Below, one piece after another: positions 10,240-22,179 of a stretch of DNA of 64,000 nucleotides. The notes below the pieces were generated by a model. The model had not been told where the DNA came from. It ran no database searches and was given only the letters and a program-made list of their open reading frames with translations. Source of the DNA: Thalassia testudinum (taxonomy: Eukaryota; Streptophyta; Magnoliopsida; Alismatales; Hydrocharitaceae). A program made the translations under genes and the position numbers. The stretch spans positions 9,920,001-9,984,000 of the forward strand of contig JAZHRO010000022.1 of NCBI GenBank assembly GCA_037157565.1, given 5' to 3'. Within the stretch, counting starts at the first letter, position 1; each line of letters begins with the position of its first letter.

Positions 10240-11387
10240 ATATATATACACGGAGGGTGTAATGAGATCATTTCCCACATAGAGCATTCTTGCTGTTTCG
10301 ACTTCCACAAACCTCCAGAGAGTCATCTCCATTCTAGAGAAGCTCACTCCGTGTTTTCAGTGAGAGGCATATGCACATTCACCGGCATAAAGAACAAAGG
10401 GGTGGAGGAGGGACGGAGCAACTCATTCTCTTGGTTTTTTTAGTCTCCAAAAGACAAAAGTGCATTTGGTTTATGAGGAGGACGGTCATGATCTATTTAT
10501 CTTCGATATAACCCATATCCAAACTGTATATGGATATGGTGCGAGGTCAGTTAAGCTACGCTCATTTATGATCCACTGATCGAATCCGAATGAACTGGGA
10601 CACTCAACATTACCTTTTGCGGAAGCAAACCTTCCATATGAAATTCCTTTAGTTGCATAAGAGTAGGTGGATTTCCCATACTTCTCACCCTCAAGATGAA
10701 ACTCACACTCCATCGAGGAAAGACGAAGAGCGCGGAGAGAGTGTTCAGGGAAAAGAGCTTGGAGAAAGCCATTCAACCACCCTGGTAACCATATGTTTCG
10801 ACCCGCTCAATACTACTAAGAATAGAATGTGAGTTGAGTGAATTCTCGGGGAACAAGTAGTAAGGCTAGGGTGCTTGGTCGAGGTAAGAAGTGAAGAGCG
10901 AAGTTCAGAGCGGAATCCAAGAAGTCAGACTCTGGTCAATCAACAGCGAATGATGAGGGAAGGTCTGTTCCCAGCGATGAAGTTGACCCAGGGAGTGATT
11001 GGGAATGAGTTACATGAGGGGACCTAAAGTACAACTCTGTTCGGTTCCCCATGAAGAGAGCTATTCAGTGGGTTGTTTTAAGGGGATTTGCATATCTTTC
11101 CGCCGGGTTGGATGCGACGAATGAATATACCCATAAAGTGGATCAAGATGGCTTCCCGACTCATATTTGGCATGCTGGATAAGCTTCTGACTAACCTTCG
11201 AGCAAGCTAGGCAAGGAGTGAACCAACTTGGTTAAGTTCATTCTCAGCTAGCTAAGTTCCGAGCGAGGGAAAGGTAGGCGAATCCGGGAGGGAATAGCGG
11301 AATGATTGATATGATCCATCCACAGGGGTATGCCCGACGGAGACTCTTTCTCCAGGTTTTCAGTAGTAACTACCCTCATCTCGTTTG
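10240..11387. other. Unclassified block, possibly organelle-derived
   Basis: The base composition is even and the texture (10800-11385) is unlike the surrounding transposons and reminiscent of plant mitochondrial intergenic DNA. A 96-codon minus-strand frame at 10486-10776 has no recognised domain. TGATTGAAAGTTTATAT flanks the block at 10223-10239 and 11388-11404 as a direct repeat. The organelle origin is only an impression and needs a search. Confidence 0.3.
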
Positions 11388-11455
11388 ATTGAAAGTTTAT
11401 ATGTTATGAGAAAGATTCTTTGGTGAGAACATGAGAAAATTTAATATTGACCATT

Positions 11456-14238
11456 TGTTACGACCCGGTTCCCAAATCCCTATAGGACCCGAGATCGCCC
11501 CGACTTGACTAATCCCAAGACCCAGTCGTCCAACAAGAAAGTAACCAAAAAGCAAAAAAGTAAACCACATTCACTATGCTAAGCAACTAACAGTAAAAAG
11601 GTACAGCAGTAAAGAAGTAAAAACTGCTACAGTACATATCACCACCACAACAGTAGAAATGTAACAAGGTACAGGAACATAAAGTACAGAACGTAAAAGT
11701 ACAAAGCATAAAAGTACAAGAGTCTAACTCACTACTACAAAAGGAGTACAACAACAGAAGCTACTGCTACTGGACTCTACTGGACCCAGCACCCTCTGCA
11801 GCCGTAGACTCGGGCTGCTCAACACCTAGACCTAAAAAGGGGTTATGAGTACACAAAGTCAGCGAACGTTGAGTAGAGTGGCAACCAACTAACTAAAGCA
11901 GTAAAAGTGGATAGGTAACTGTTGTTTTCTAATTACATTATTTCACAAATTATTCATTTTCACCCATTGGTTTATTTATCATATCTCTTTCTTGATCTCG
12001 AATGTTCCTCGTGGGAACAATCTTGATTGCAGTCTTCTCCGAAGAGTAGAAGGCACACGTGGTGCTCTCCTGGCTGGGAGAGTCTCCTGTGGTGATCCTA
12101 CACGCAGTCAACCACCCCAAGGTCACAGACAGACGTAACGATAACTACGGCATGCGCGATAAGCGCACGAGTAGCTACCCCACACTGGCACGCGGTCAGT
12201 CGTTTCCGCTAACGGGTACGCCCAAAGTACAGCATGGAACAGTATAGGGCCTAGCCTTCTCAGTAACAGGGGTCTAGCCCCTCAGAACCAAACAGGGGTC
12301 TCGCTCCTCCACAGTCCGCACACCCTCGTCTGACTACCCCGGTTTGCCCAGTGGGCCTAACAAGTCGATGTAGGGTAGCTAGCTAAACCCTGGGTCCCGT
12401 GGGGTGGCTAGCTCTCTCCCTACACTAATAGCTCTCCCTGGTAGTGTATGCGAGGGCCAAAAAATCGGTACAGAGTAGCCAATCCTAACCCCGGGTCCCA
12501 ACCCAAAGGCAGCTAGCTCCGTTCTGCACTAAACAGGGAACAGTCGCTCTCCTTGGTACTACATACTCAAGGGCCAGCTCACTTCCCCACTCACACTTCC
12601 AGATCCATTCCATTTATTTCCAGGAGCTCTACTCTTATTTCCTTGTAGGGTTCATGCTCATATTCCTCATGCCATTCCATAACAGGTTTCATCATTTCTA
12701 ATTCCATTCTCTAGTTATACACATGTAGCTTGTATCTCTATCGTTCACATTTCCATACTCAGGTTATACATTGGCAGCTCATATTTCTATCATTCACATT
12801 ACCATTCTTAGATTATACACGTGCAGCTCGTATTGTATCATTTAAAGTATACAACAGGAAATTCACATGCCACTGTTAACTAGCACAGATATTTCATATT
12901 TCACAGGCAGCTTTTGTTCATTTACAGGCAGTGGTTCACATTTCTATCTACTCATTCAAGACTGCGATTCAATCACGCATACAGACATTTCAAGTATTTC
13001 TCTTCCTAGGATTCATGCTATATCCTAGGTTTTAATCATTCATTCCACACATGCATTTAGGTTATAATTAAATTAGGGGAAGCCACTCTACCAATAAACC
13101 CAGGAGTATTGGGGGCTTGAACGGCAAGCTCACGTGCCTCAGCAAGCCCCGAACCTACAACGGAACAATGTCCTATAATAAGGAACAATCACAATGGAAC
13201 ATTCAGAATAGTATAAAAGTCTTTTAACGAGGAACTCATAAGGAAAACACCGATATCTTGTTTGTGTAAAACGGATCTTGAACGGATCCTAAACGGGTCA
13301 AAAATAGGGTTTCTAACTCAAATTAGACGTCTAGAACAACTTCCAGACGTCTTAAAAGTGTCCAGTATCGTACCACAAGCTCTGCGCCAACCTCAGACGT
13401 CCAGGAACTCTTCTGGACCGTCTAAACCCAGCTCTAGACATCCACCCACCTCTTCGGATGTCTGGAAGTGCTTCCAGTCGTCTGGTAAGCTCCCCAAACG
13501 TCTGAAATGCGTGGGAGGATGTCTCGCACCTTCCCGAAGCAAATCATGCAGGCCACCAGCAAATCTTCTCAAAACAAACCATGCAAAGGGTAGCAACGGA
13601 GCGGCCTGCATGGGCGTATCCGCAAAGGGGACGTACCTTCGCGAAGACCTCTCTTCAGACATCTGGAGCCGCCTCCAGACACCCGCACCATCGTCTAGAG
13701 GTCACTCCAAGCATCTGATTCTGGGAAAAACCCAAAACCAGAACCTACTTCCGCTCGCTAGTGCCGCGCGTGGCCACGCCTTGCCCCCTCGCCTGTAGCT
13801 CCGACTGTAGCAGTGTTAGGGAGGACTCCCCCGACGCACTCCTTTTCGCGCATGTACGTCGCTCCGGCCGTGCACTCCCGGTGAGCTCCCACACGAGCTC
13901 GCGAGCTCACTCTCCTCTCCTCACGCCGCTCCTCCTCGACGCCGCTCTTACGCTCTCTTGCTTGCGCTGGGGTGAAGGGGAAGGGCAGAAGTGGTTGGAG
14001 TGTGGTGAACGAGAGAGGAGGATGGAGGGTTTTATAAGGTTGGGGTTAGGGTTCGCTGGAGGCGGGGAGAGAGAGAAGAAGGGAAGGAAAAAGAGAAGAT
14101 ACTGTCTACACGCAACCCACGCGCAGACGCGAGCTCGTACTCAAAAAATTTTGATTTCCAAACATCTGGGAAGGTGTCCAGACGTCTGACCCATAGTCCA
14201 GACATCTTAAAAGGCTCAGGATAGAACGGATCTTAACA
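11456..14238 (-). repeat. Solo LTR, Tekay-type family
   Basis: It starts TGTTACGACCCGG and ends CGGATCTTAACA, with a perfect 5-bp TSD, CCATT, at 11451-11455 and 14239-14243. It aligns along its length with 40933-43740 and 52041-54447; the latter abuts integrase and fixes the orientation as minus. A TATA-like CCTTATAAAACC lies on the minus strand at ~14031. No internal region remains, so the copy arose by LTR-LTR recombination. Confidence 0.9.
13323..14215. promoter_or_regulatory. AGACGTCT clusters in the solo LTR at 11456-14238
   Basis: Exact copies lie near 13324, 13348 and 14180, with many degenerate ones (AGACATCT, AGACGTCC, AAACGTCT, GGATGTCT) at 13396-13710 and 14160-14210. They flank the TATA-like site. 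Confidence 0.6.
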
Positions 14239-14347
14239 CCATTGGATAGTAAATGGTTGAGATTAAAACACTTTCTCTCCACTATCTATTGGTCAATATT
14301 AAATTTTCTCATATTCTCATTAAAGAATCATTTTCATAGGATCATTC

Positions 14348-14349
<2 letters not shown>

Positions 14350-14419
<70 letters not shown>
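14350..14419. repeat. TA microsatellite (~70 bp)
   Basis: Uninterrupted alternating TA beside the right arm of the MITE-like element. Confidence 0.95.
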
Positions 14420-14423
<4 letters not shown>

Positions 14424-15164
14424 ATTTACATGCCACCGACAAGACTATTTCCTAAGTGGGACCGTGCCAACATAGAAATAATGTCGATTTACAGGTGTGC
14501 CGTTAGTATGCCGGCATTTGCTGATGTTTGCTGATGGTTTCGACGGCATGTCGATCAATGTTGCTGGAGTTTGGATTTTGAAAGGGTGGTGCTGGGCACG
14601 AGGTCGGAAATTAGAAAGGGGGTGCTGCTGTTGGGTGAGAAATTAAAAGGATGCTACTGGAGTTTGAATTTTGAAAGGGTGGTGCTAGACACGAAGCTGG
14701 AAAAGGGGACACACACATAGAGGTAGGAAACTGAAAGGATACTGCTGGAGTTTGAAGGGTCACACACACACACTCTTTCTCTCTCTCTCTCTCATTTATT
14801 TATTTCAATCGCACATGTCATCTTACTATCGTAATTATTAAGGGCAAAATATACACATACGTAAGATTTTCGACTTCACTATGTCCATTTTTTAATCGTA
14901 TATGACCTTCAATATGTTCTTAACATATCAACATTTGATTTTCTTACAATTGATATCATTTTAACCCACTTCTATCATTTTTATCGACATGCATCGACAT
15001 ACCCTCAATGTACCCTCAATGTGCCTTCGAAATGACACTTTTTCAGGCCATCGAAATTGTCAAAACCTGCCATCGAAAAATGAGTATTTTCACGACATAC
15101 CCTCAACATGCCTACGAAATACACTTACAATTTCATCGACACGACATTGAAATCGACATTTTCA

Positions 15165-15168
<4 letters not shown>
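14420..15168. other. No gene; degenerate short repeats
   Basis: About 14560-14770 holds two or three degenerate copies of a unit reading CTGGAGTTTG(A)ATTTTGAAAGGGTGGTGCT. A CT/CA-rich patch (~14760-14800) and scattered CATCGA words follow. No coding potential is visible. Confidence 0.5.

Positions 15169-15197
<29 letters not shown>
15169..15197. repeat. TA microsatellite
   Basis: Alternating TA run. Confidence 0.9.
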
Positions 15198-15200
<3 letters not shown>

Positions 15201-16533
15201 AGATCCCAGTAGATTTTTATGTATATTGTGTATCTTATGATACAAGAAATCAACTATTGATAAGAACTGATGTTATGAAGGGGACAATTCTTGAATAGCT
15301 ATTGTTCATAGTCACCTTCTACCTCTGTGTCATGTAGAGAATCCAGACAACGATGGAAACAATCACAAAGATGCATATGGAGGGGATGCCAATTCCCTTC
15401 TAGAAAGAGTTTGCCCCCGACTTGTCAATCAATATTGACAAGAGAATTGTCAACAAAAATGTGATTTAAATCCATATCAGCTTCCTCGAAGACAAAATTA
15501 TGCATAGGAAATGAAGATATCACCAACGTGTTCTCCAGTGAGGGTCCTATATCTCCTATCATCAAAGCAATCCTATTCTTTATTGTTCAGGATGATCATT
15601 GACACATCATGAACTGGAGAGAGAGTACATGCATCTTTTTTATTATCTCTCCTTATTTATCTGCAATGAGTAACTGCTGTGGCAATCAACCATGCCAGGA
15701 AAATATCAATCAGACATCAAAGATCAAGTCAGCATCAATTGCCACTTTGGGGGATCGTGAGCTCCAACTTCTTAGCAAGCTGCACATATACTTGGAACTT
15801 CTCTCCATTGCCATCATACTTCCTCACAAGCTTCAGCTTATCCCCATAGGAGGGTGGCATGCTGCAACCCCCTCACTGTCGTGAAGAAGCATCCTACAAA
15901 GTCAATTTGAAAAAATTGTAGACGTTTAGAGAAGAAATCAATGGAAATAAAGAGTCATCAAGGAGCATCAGATTGGTGTATGCTATTCTTTTAGCAAATG
16001 TGGAAGGGCCTCTTATGAATCTCAAGCCCGACTTCCTACAGCCATCCAGGATGTTCTTGGGTTGTTGGAGAGGTTCAGGTTGTCATGAGTATCAAATCCC
16101 CGTAGGAAAGCAAAGGGACCATCAGCATCTTCACCATCCTAAGATTGCATGAGAGGTTATAAACATGGAGTGGACGAGTAGATAATAGGGTTACATGCAG
16201 TGCAACACGTAAATGCTTACTGTGGTCACCTCTAATCTAGTACAATTAAATTTTGATTGGTCATGCAGCTGTTCACGACGGTTTTTAGATTTTTGCTTAG
16301 CAAGCACCTCATTTATGCACTTGGAAAAGGTATTGTAAACTCAATCCCTCTAATAAATGAGGAAATTTCACTAGACTGAATACTGTAACATTTTCTTTAT
16401 TAGTGCACTGCGGAGTGCTTGCCAAGGAGAAGATCCACATCCCTGATGACGTTACTGGCACCTAGCCTATTATCTTTGAATAGAGCTGATAACTGTGTGT
16501 GTGTATTTTTTTTCAAAATCTAAAGTTAGGTTA
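15198..16533. other. Unique-looking DNA with a possible exon remnant on the minus strand
   Basis: On the minus strand, ~15755-15860 reads MPPSYGDKLKLVRKYDGNG then EKFQVYVQLAKKLELTIPQ, preceded by an AG acceptor-like site. The text looks protein-coding but I do not recognise the family. No flanking exon could be joined to it. It may be a gene remnant or a single exon of a gene extending elsewhere. The rest of the stretch shows nothing I can name. Confidence 0.3.
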
Positions 16534-17712
16534 TGGAGAAAATGAAAATGTCTCTTTACTTATTCTTGAAATCAGGAACCTTAACCCCCTTTCAGTTAGA
16601 TAAATTACATATGAGACCCAACATGCATAAGAAACTAATAAATAAGTATAGGGAAAATAATTAGAACTCTTAACCTTAGTAAAAATAGACTAACCCAAAT
16701 AAAGTAGGACTCTTTACTAACTAATTCTAATATTCTAACACTCTCCCCCAAGTTGGAGAGTGGATAACAATTATGCCTAACTTGTTACAATAGCCAAAAT
16801 TTGACTTTGGCTAGACGAGCAAGTTAGACGTGATTGTAGATCCCAAGGCAGGTAGCAGATCGGAAGAGTAAGCAAACAGACAAGCAGTAGGAAATGATCC
16901 CAAGCAGAAAATACTAGTAGTAAAACAGGAGACGATCCCAAGCAGGAAGTAAGTGAGAGACGATCTCAAGCAAGTAGTAGACGAGAGTCAATCTCAAGCA
17001 ATTTGGGAAATGATCACAAGAGGTCAGTAGCAAAGATTCTAAGTCCACCATTAGAAGGGCTGGCAATCAGGCAGTTAGGCATGGATGCACTATCTTGCAC
17101 ATAGGAGCGTGCACCACATTGATTCACTTACAAGCAAAGCCACGCACCACGTGCACGGTTGGGAGGCAATGCCATGCACTACGTGTATGGCAAAGGATAA
17201 GAGCTATGTGCTATGTGTGCATGGCAGGGAGGAGTGTAACACACTAGGTGTGGTGAGCAGGGGCAGGTAGGCACACAGTGGGTAGGGACAGGTGTGTGCG
17301 ACGACATGTCATAGGCACAGGGCACGTGTTGTGTGTGTGTGACGTAGAGCGGAGGCACGCACAAAGGTGCGCACACGGTGCACGTAGCAGCCACGTGCTA
17401 TGCACGTGTAACAAGGAGGAGGCACATGGTGAAGGTCGATGCTAGGAGGATGGGTGACGAGTCTTCCCAGGAATCACGTGTCCTTCTTCGATGCCATGTT
17501 GTAGAAAATGAAAGCATCTCTTTCCTTATTCTTGAAATTAGGAATTCTAACCCTCTTTATATAAAGAATTGGGTTTAAAAAGTTACATAAGAGACTCAAC
17601 AAGAATAAGAAACTAACATGAATAGGAAAATAACTAGGGCTCTTAAACTTACTAAAAGTAGACTAACTAGAGAAAGTAGGACGTTTTACTAACTAACCCT
17701 AATACTCCAACA
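16534..17712 (-). mobile_element. Miniature LTR retrotransposon (TRIM-like)
   Basis: Two direct repeats, 16534-16740 (207 bp) and 17500-17712 (213 bp), both run from TG(G/T)AGAAAATGAAA to CTAATA(T/C)TC(T/C)AACA. Read on the minus strand, CTCCAACTTGGGGGAGAG precedes the left repeat as a polypurine tract, and ACATGGCATCGAAG after the right repeat is a worn form of the copia initiator-Met primer site. The ~760-bp interior has no coding domain. No convincing TSD was seen. It is a non-autonomous Ty1-type miniature element. Confidence 0.7.
16830..17410. repeat. Degenerate interior repeats of the TRIM-like element
   Basis: 16830-17030 repeats GA(T/C)GATC(C/T)CAAGCA-type words every ~30-35 bases. 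17085-17410 is rich in CACGTG, ACGTGCA and GTGTG words. Confidence 0.5.
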
Positions 17713-18485
17713 ATTATCAATTTGAATAAGAGAAAAAATGCACATCAATTAAAATGAATATAGCGACACCTCAAACATAGCAAACCTGTCTAAGACATGG
17801 GCATAAATGCATGAGAGAGTTTAGGCTTATTACCCTTATAGTGTATTTTCAAATTTAAATGCCAAGACTATCACTTTCTATAATCACACCACTTTTGTAG
17901 GATCTCAATAAGGGCCCCACTGAAATAACGGGAAGGGAATCAGGATGATGCCTTTTACCCCACAATATGTGAACTTCTCCATACTCAAACTCCAATATGA
18001 GTTATCTCTGCCTATATTAAGTAACCAAAGATCAATAAATAGAGCACTTGAAAATTTGAAAGAAATTCAGAAACTATATTTTGCAGGATCAAATTACACC
18101 TATGACAAAATGGACAGACAACCAATGTTTGAGTGCAAGAGATTTAAGGCTAGAGCAGAAACAGGGAGAGCTATACTTGGAGAGTATGATGGGTGACAAT
18201 GACAAATGGAATGCTACTATAGACAACAGAAAGTTGAAATATAAATGCAGCAAGCCCAAAAGAATTTCCATGATGGTATATTGAACAGACTTTTTGCATC
18301 AGTGTAGAAAAAAAAGGTTACAAATGCATTAGTGGCTAGGCAGCTATAAGATAGAGAAATGCCAGGAAACATATTTTCCTAAGATAAGTTATAATTAAAC
18401 ACATGTAAGCTATACAAGTGGCATAGCCAGAGCATTGAGAAATGAACCGATGAGATACACCCAAAGAAGATAAAGGAAACAAAGA
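17713..18485. other. No recognisable feature
   Basis: AT-rich, apparently low-copy sequence. The LINE inserted at its right end, and the same host sequence resumes at 24121. Frames at 17945-18284 have no known domain. Confidence 0.4.
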
Positions 18486-18613
18486 CTCTTAACCATATGG
18501 TGTTTTTTTGAAAGAGGAAAGGGTAGTTATCCAGAGAGATAACTACCCAAAAACTTATATAATAGAATCAACAATAACAAACATTACAACAGGCGGACCC
18601 CAAGGTCCCCCAC

Positions 18614-21600
18614 TCACACCGAAACAACCCAAAGAGAAAACAAGGAGTCGATAGACTCAACAAAATTCTCCACGTAAGGTCTCTGGCCCCGGAAAATCAC
18701 CGCATTCCTGTCCAACCAAATCCCCCAAAGGACCGCCAACGGCTTGGCCAGCTCCTTTTTCGAACGGAAAACAAATCGTCCACCACCACCACCTCCGCTT
18801 CTGAAGCTGCGCCAGAATTCCTCAAACAGCCGGCACTCCCACCATCTCTCGCCCATTCTATCCCAAACTTGCACCACAAAAGGACAGATGAAAAAAAGGT
18901 GGTCAACATCCTCCTCACCACCTCCACATAAGGAGCAGACTTTACACACTCCAGGAGCCCACCTTGCCCTCCACACCTGAGTCACCAGCCTTCTCCTCCT
19001 AAGTAGCCAGGCGAAAATCTTGACTTTCAGCGGACACTCGGCTTTCCACATCTGTCTGCAGTCCCTTACCAAATCCAACTCCACCCCAGGATCACCAGCA
19101 GACAATCTCTTGTAAGCAGCCGCAACTGAAAACTCACCTTCATCCCAACCAAACATGTCTGTACCAGCCGCCGGATGCAGTCCCTCCAACTCAGCCAGTA
19201 AGGTCTGGAAATCATGCATTCTTGCATCTGACAGACTGCCAACAAAACGCGGGTACCACCCACTATCCCACACCTCGACCACGGACGCCACCTTGTTCTG
19301 GGATAAGGCAAACAGTCTCTGAAATCTTCTACAAAGCGCACCACCACCTGTCCAGTCATCCTGCCAGAATCTGAAAATCTCCCATGTTCCCAACACAGGG
19401 AGGAAACAGTTCCTCACCCTCGGGGCCACCGTCGACAAGCCTTTCAGGAAGTGAGAAGCACCCCTAGGCGGAGACACCAGAAAATCCCAACGCATCGGAC
19501 AACCATATGCCGTCTCAAACACCTTTCCCAACAGATCCCCCCTTCCTTCCAACAGGCGCCCCACCCACTTCGCCAACCGACTGTCATTAGACCTCTCCAA
19601 ATCCCTCACGCCTAGCCCCCCGTCCTTCAGTGGTCTGCAGACCTCCTTCCAAGCAACCAACCTGGCACCCTGTCCATATGTCCCCTGATTGGACCAGAAG
19701 AAACCCCTCATGGTTCTTTCAATCCTTGCAATCATTTGTCGAGGCATCTTCAGTACAGAGATGAAATATGACGGCATCGCCGACAGAACCACCTTGAGTA
19801 GGATCAGCCTCCCACCTCTAGACAAAAGCCTGGACACCCACCCCTCCAGCCTCCCAACCAGTCTCTCCACCAGGGGGGTCCAGTCTCTCACCAGAATCCT
19901 CCCATCTGACAACGGCAGGCCCAAATACTTAACCGGAAGTTTACCCTGTTCTGTGCCAAGACCCAAACTGCATCCCCTTGCCTCCGTCTCATTCATGTTG
20001 AATGGGACAAAATCCGACTTACCCAGGTTAATCTGCAATCCGGATGCCTCACCCAGCAAGAAAACCAGGAACCTCAACCTTCTGGCCTCCACTTCTCCAC
20101 CTTCAATAAAGAAGATCGTGTCATCCGCATACTGGAGCAAAGGGATACTCGTCCCATCCCTCAGGGAGAAACCACTCACCAGTCTTCTCTCACAGGACCT
20201 CCTCGCCGCCCTAGCAAGAGCATCCACAGCAATCACAAAGAGCATCGGGGCCAGCGGACAACCTTGCCTCACCCCCCTCCTAGGCTGGACCCAACCCCCA
20301 GTTGGGTTTCCATTGATAAGAACCGAGAAAGATGTCGTGGTGACGCACCTCTTCATCCACTCAATCCACGCCGGCGGGAACCCCCTCTTTACCAAGGACA
20401 CCCAAATAAACGACCACTAGATCGAGTCATAAGCTTTGCTGAAATCTACCTTCCATAAAAAAGCCTTCTTCTTTTCTCTCTTCCAGGATGAAAGGATTTC
20501 CGATGCTACCACAAAACCTTCCAAGATATTCCTGCCAAGGACAAAAGCTGTCTGCACTGAGTCTATGATCCCACCCAGCGTCCTCCTCAATCTGTTCGCC
20601 AGAAGCTTAGCCACCACCAAGTAGATAGCATTCGAAAGAGCTATTGGTCTGTACTCCCGAATCTCCTCAGCGCCCTCCCTCTTCGACAATAAGAACATAT
20701 AGAACTTGTTCAGTCTGTTAAATCCCGACTTGCCCGTTCTAAACTCTTGCACCACTTGCATAACGTCTTCCTTCACCACCGGCCAGAACTCTCTGTAGAA
20801 GGCAACCGAGAAACCATCCGGCCCTGGACACCCATCCGCGTTCAGCCCCCAAACTGCCTCACGAACCTCATCCTCCTCAAAAGAACCCGTCAAAAAATCC
20901 GCGTCTACCTCCCTGATTTGTGGTATCCCAGATCCCAACCACCTCCACCTTCCCCCCCGCCTCCACCCCGTGAAATCTCTAAAATACCTTACAGCCGCCT
21001 CTCCCACCGCTTCCTTTCCCACAAACTCCTCCCCATCCACCACCAACCTGTCAATCCAGTTCCTCCTCCTGCCCGACGCAGTCATATGAAAAAAGCGAGT
21101 ATTGGAATCTCCCTCCTTCAGCCACTTCTGCCTAGATCTCACCCTCCACTCCACCTCCGCTTTCCTGTCTTCCTCTTGAATCACCTGAGTCAGTCTCGCT
21201 CTGTAAACCCTGTCATCTTCTGAAAGGAGCCCAACATCCTCTGCCCTGTCCAGGCGTGTAATCGCAGCAAGAGCCTCCTCTTTCTTCCTCCCCCGTTCCT
21301 CCCTAACCCGCTTGATGTGGGACTTCAAGAAAAATCTCAAATCCTTCAGCTTCGCTTCTAACCTGGCAGCCGCCGACCCATCCACCTGAGTAGATCTCCA
21401 CCGTTCCTCAACCAAACCCCTAAAGCCCTCCTCCAAAAGCCACGCTTTGTCAAACTTAAAATAAGTGCCATGCCTCCATACCTCGTTCGACGTCCATATC
21501 AAGGGGGTGTGATCCGAGAACGGAAGTTCCAAAGGTCTAACCTCCGCCATCGGGAACAACTCTGCCATCGCCGTCGAAACCAGAAACCTGTCAATACGGG

Positions 21601-22179
21601 ATCGTTGCCCTCCCGCATTCCTCCATGTGTAGAGACATGACAACGGAAGCATATCAATCAGCCCCTGGTCTGCCACAAAGTCCGCAAACGCCTCAGAGCC
21701 CTGGTCCAATCTCCCTCGGTCGCCCGGTCTGTCCTCAGCCCGCAGAGTAACATTAAAATCCCCACCAATCAGCCAAGGGACCCCCTGGAAAGCTGCCGCA
21801 GCTTGGTTCAGATCTTCCCACAAGACCTGTCTCCTCCGACCCTCCGTCGGGCCATAAACCGAGAGGAGCAAACACGTGTCATCTCGACGTCTCTGAAGTC
21901 TGACAGTGACAACGTTGGATCCAATCACAGAGTCCAGCAAGGAGAACTCCTCCCTCCACCCCACAACAATCCCCCCGCACTCCCAACCGCATCCAGGGCT
22001 ACGAAACCCCCACATCTCTCTCCCCCCACCTCCCTCCACAACCTTCCATCACAACTCCCCAACTTCATCTCTTGGAGAAAGACCACATCAGGCCCCCATC
22101 TCTGAATATACCCCCGTAGAACCGCTCTTCTCGACGGATCATTCAGACCCCTCACATTCCAAGATAAGACCTTAGTCAT
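18614..22179 (-). pseudogene. LINE ORF2: AP-endonuclease and reverse transcriptase, two lesions
   Basis: The start MTKVLSWNVRGLND with VFLQEMKL is the endonuclease N-terminus. A frameshift lies between about 22040 and 21930. Then come GGDFNVTL, SRIDRFLVS and FSDHTPLIW of the endonuclease, RT motif SKAYDSI, a TAG stop at 20417-20419 directly after it, GVRQGCPLAPMLF, the catalytic box QYADDTIFF, and a C-terminal zf-RVT domain (CSLCGGGEEDVDHLFFICP). The stretch 18614-20416 has no further stops. The length is normal for L1. Function would be target-primed reverse transcription. Confidence 0.92.

Larger units (their letters stand above)
11405..14350. mobile_element. MITE-like element with ~48-bp terminal inverted repeats, split by a solo LTR
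   Basis: The left arm (about 11405-11453) and the right arm (about 14292-14340, read in reverse) share ATGAGAAAATTTAATATTGACCA preceded by GATTCTTT..TGAGAA, matching at most of about 48 positions. The solo LTR (11456-14238) interrupts the element near its left arm. Without it the element would be about 150 bp with a ~45-bp centre. The family is not identified; the right end runs into a TA microsatellite. Confidence 0.65.

Noticed and set aside
10486..10776. Protein-coding gene of 96 residues
   Set aside because: No recognised family, no gene structure around it; left as part of an unclassified block.
19689..20420. Plus-strand frame opposite the LINE reverse transcriptase
   Set aside because: Antisense shadow of ORF2; the minus frame has the RT motifs.
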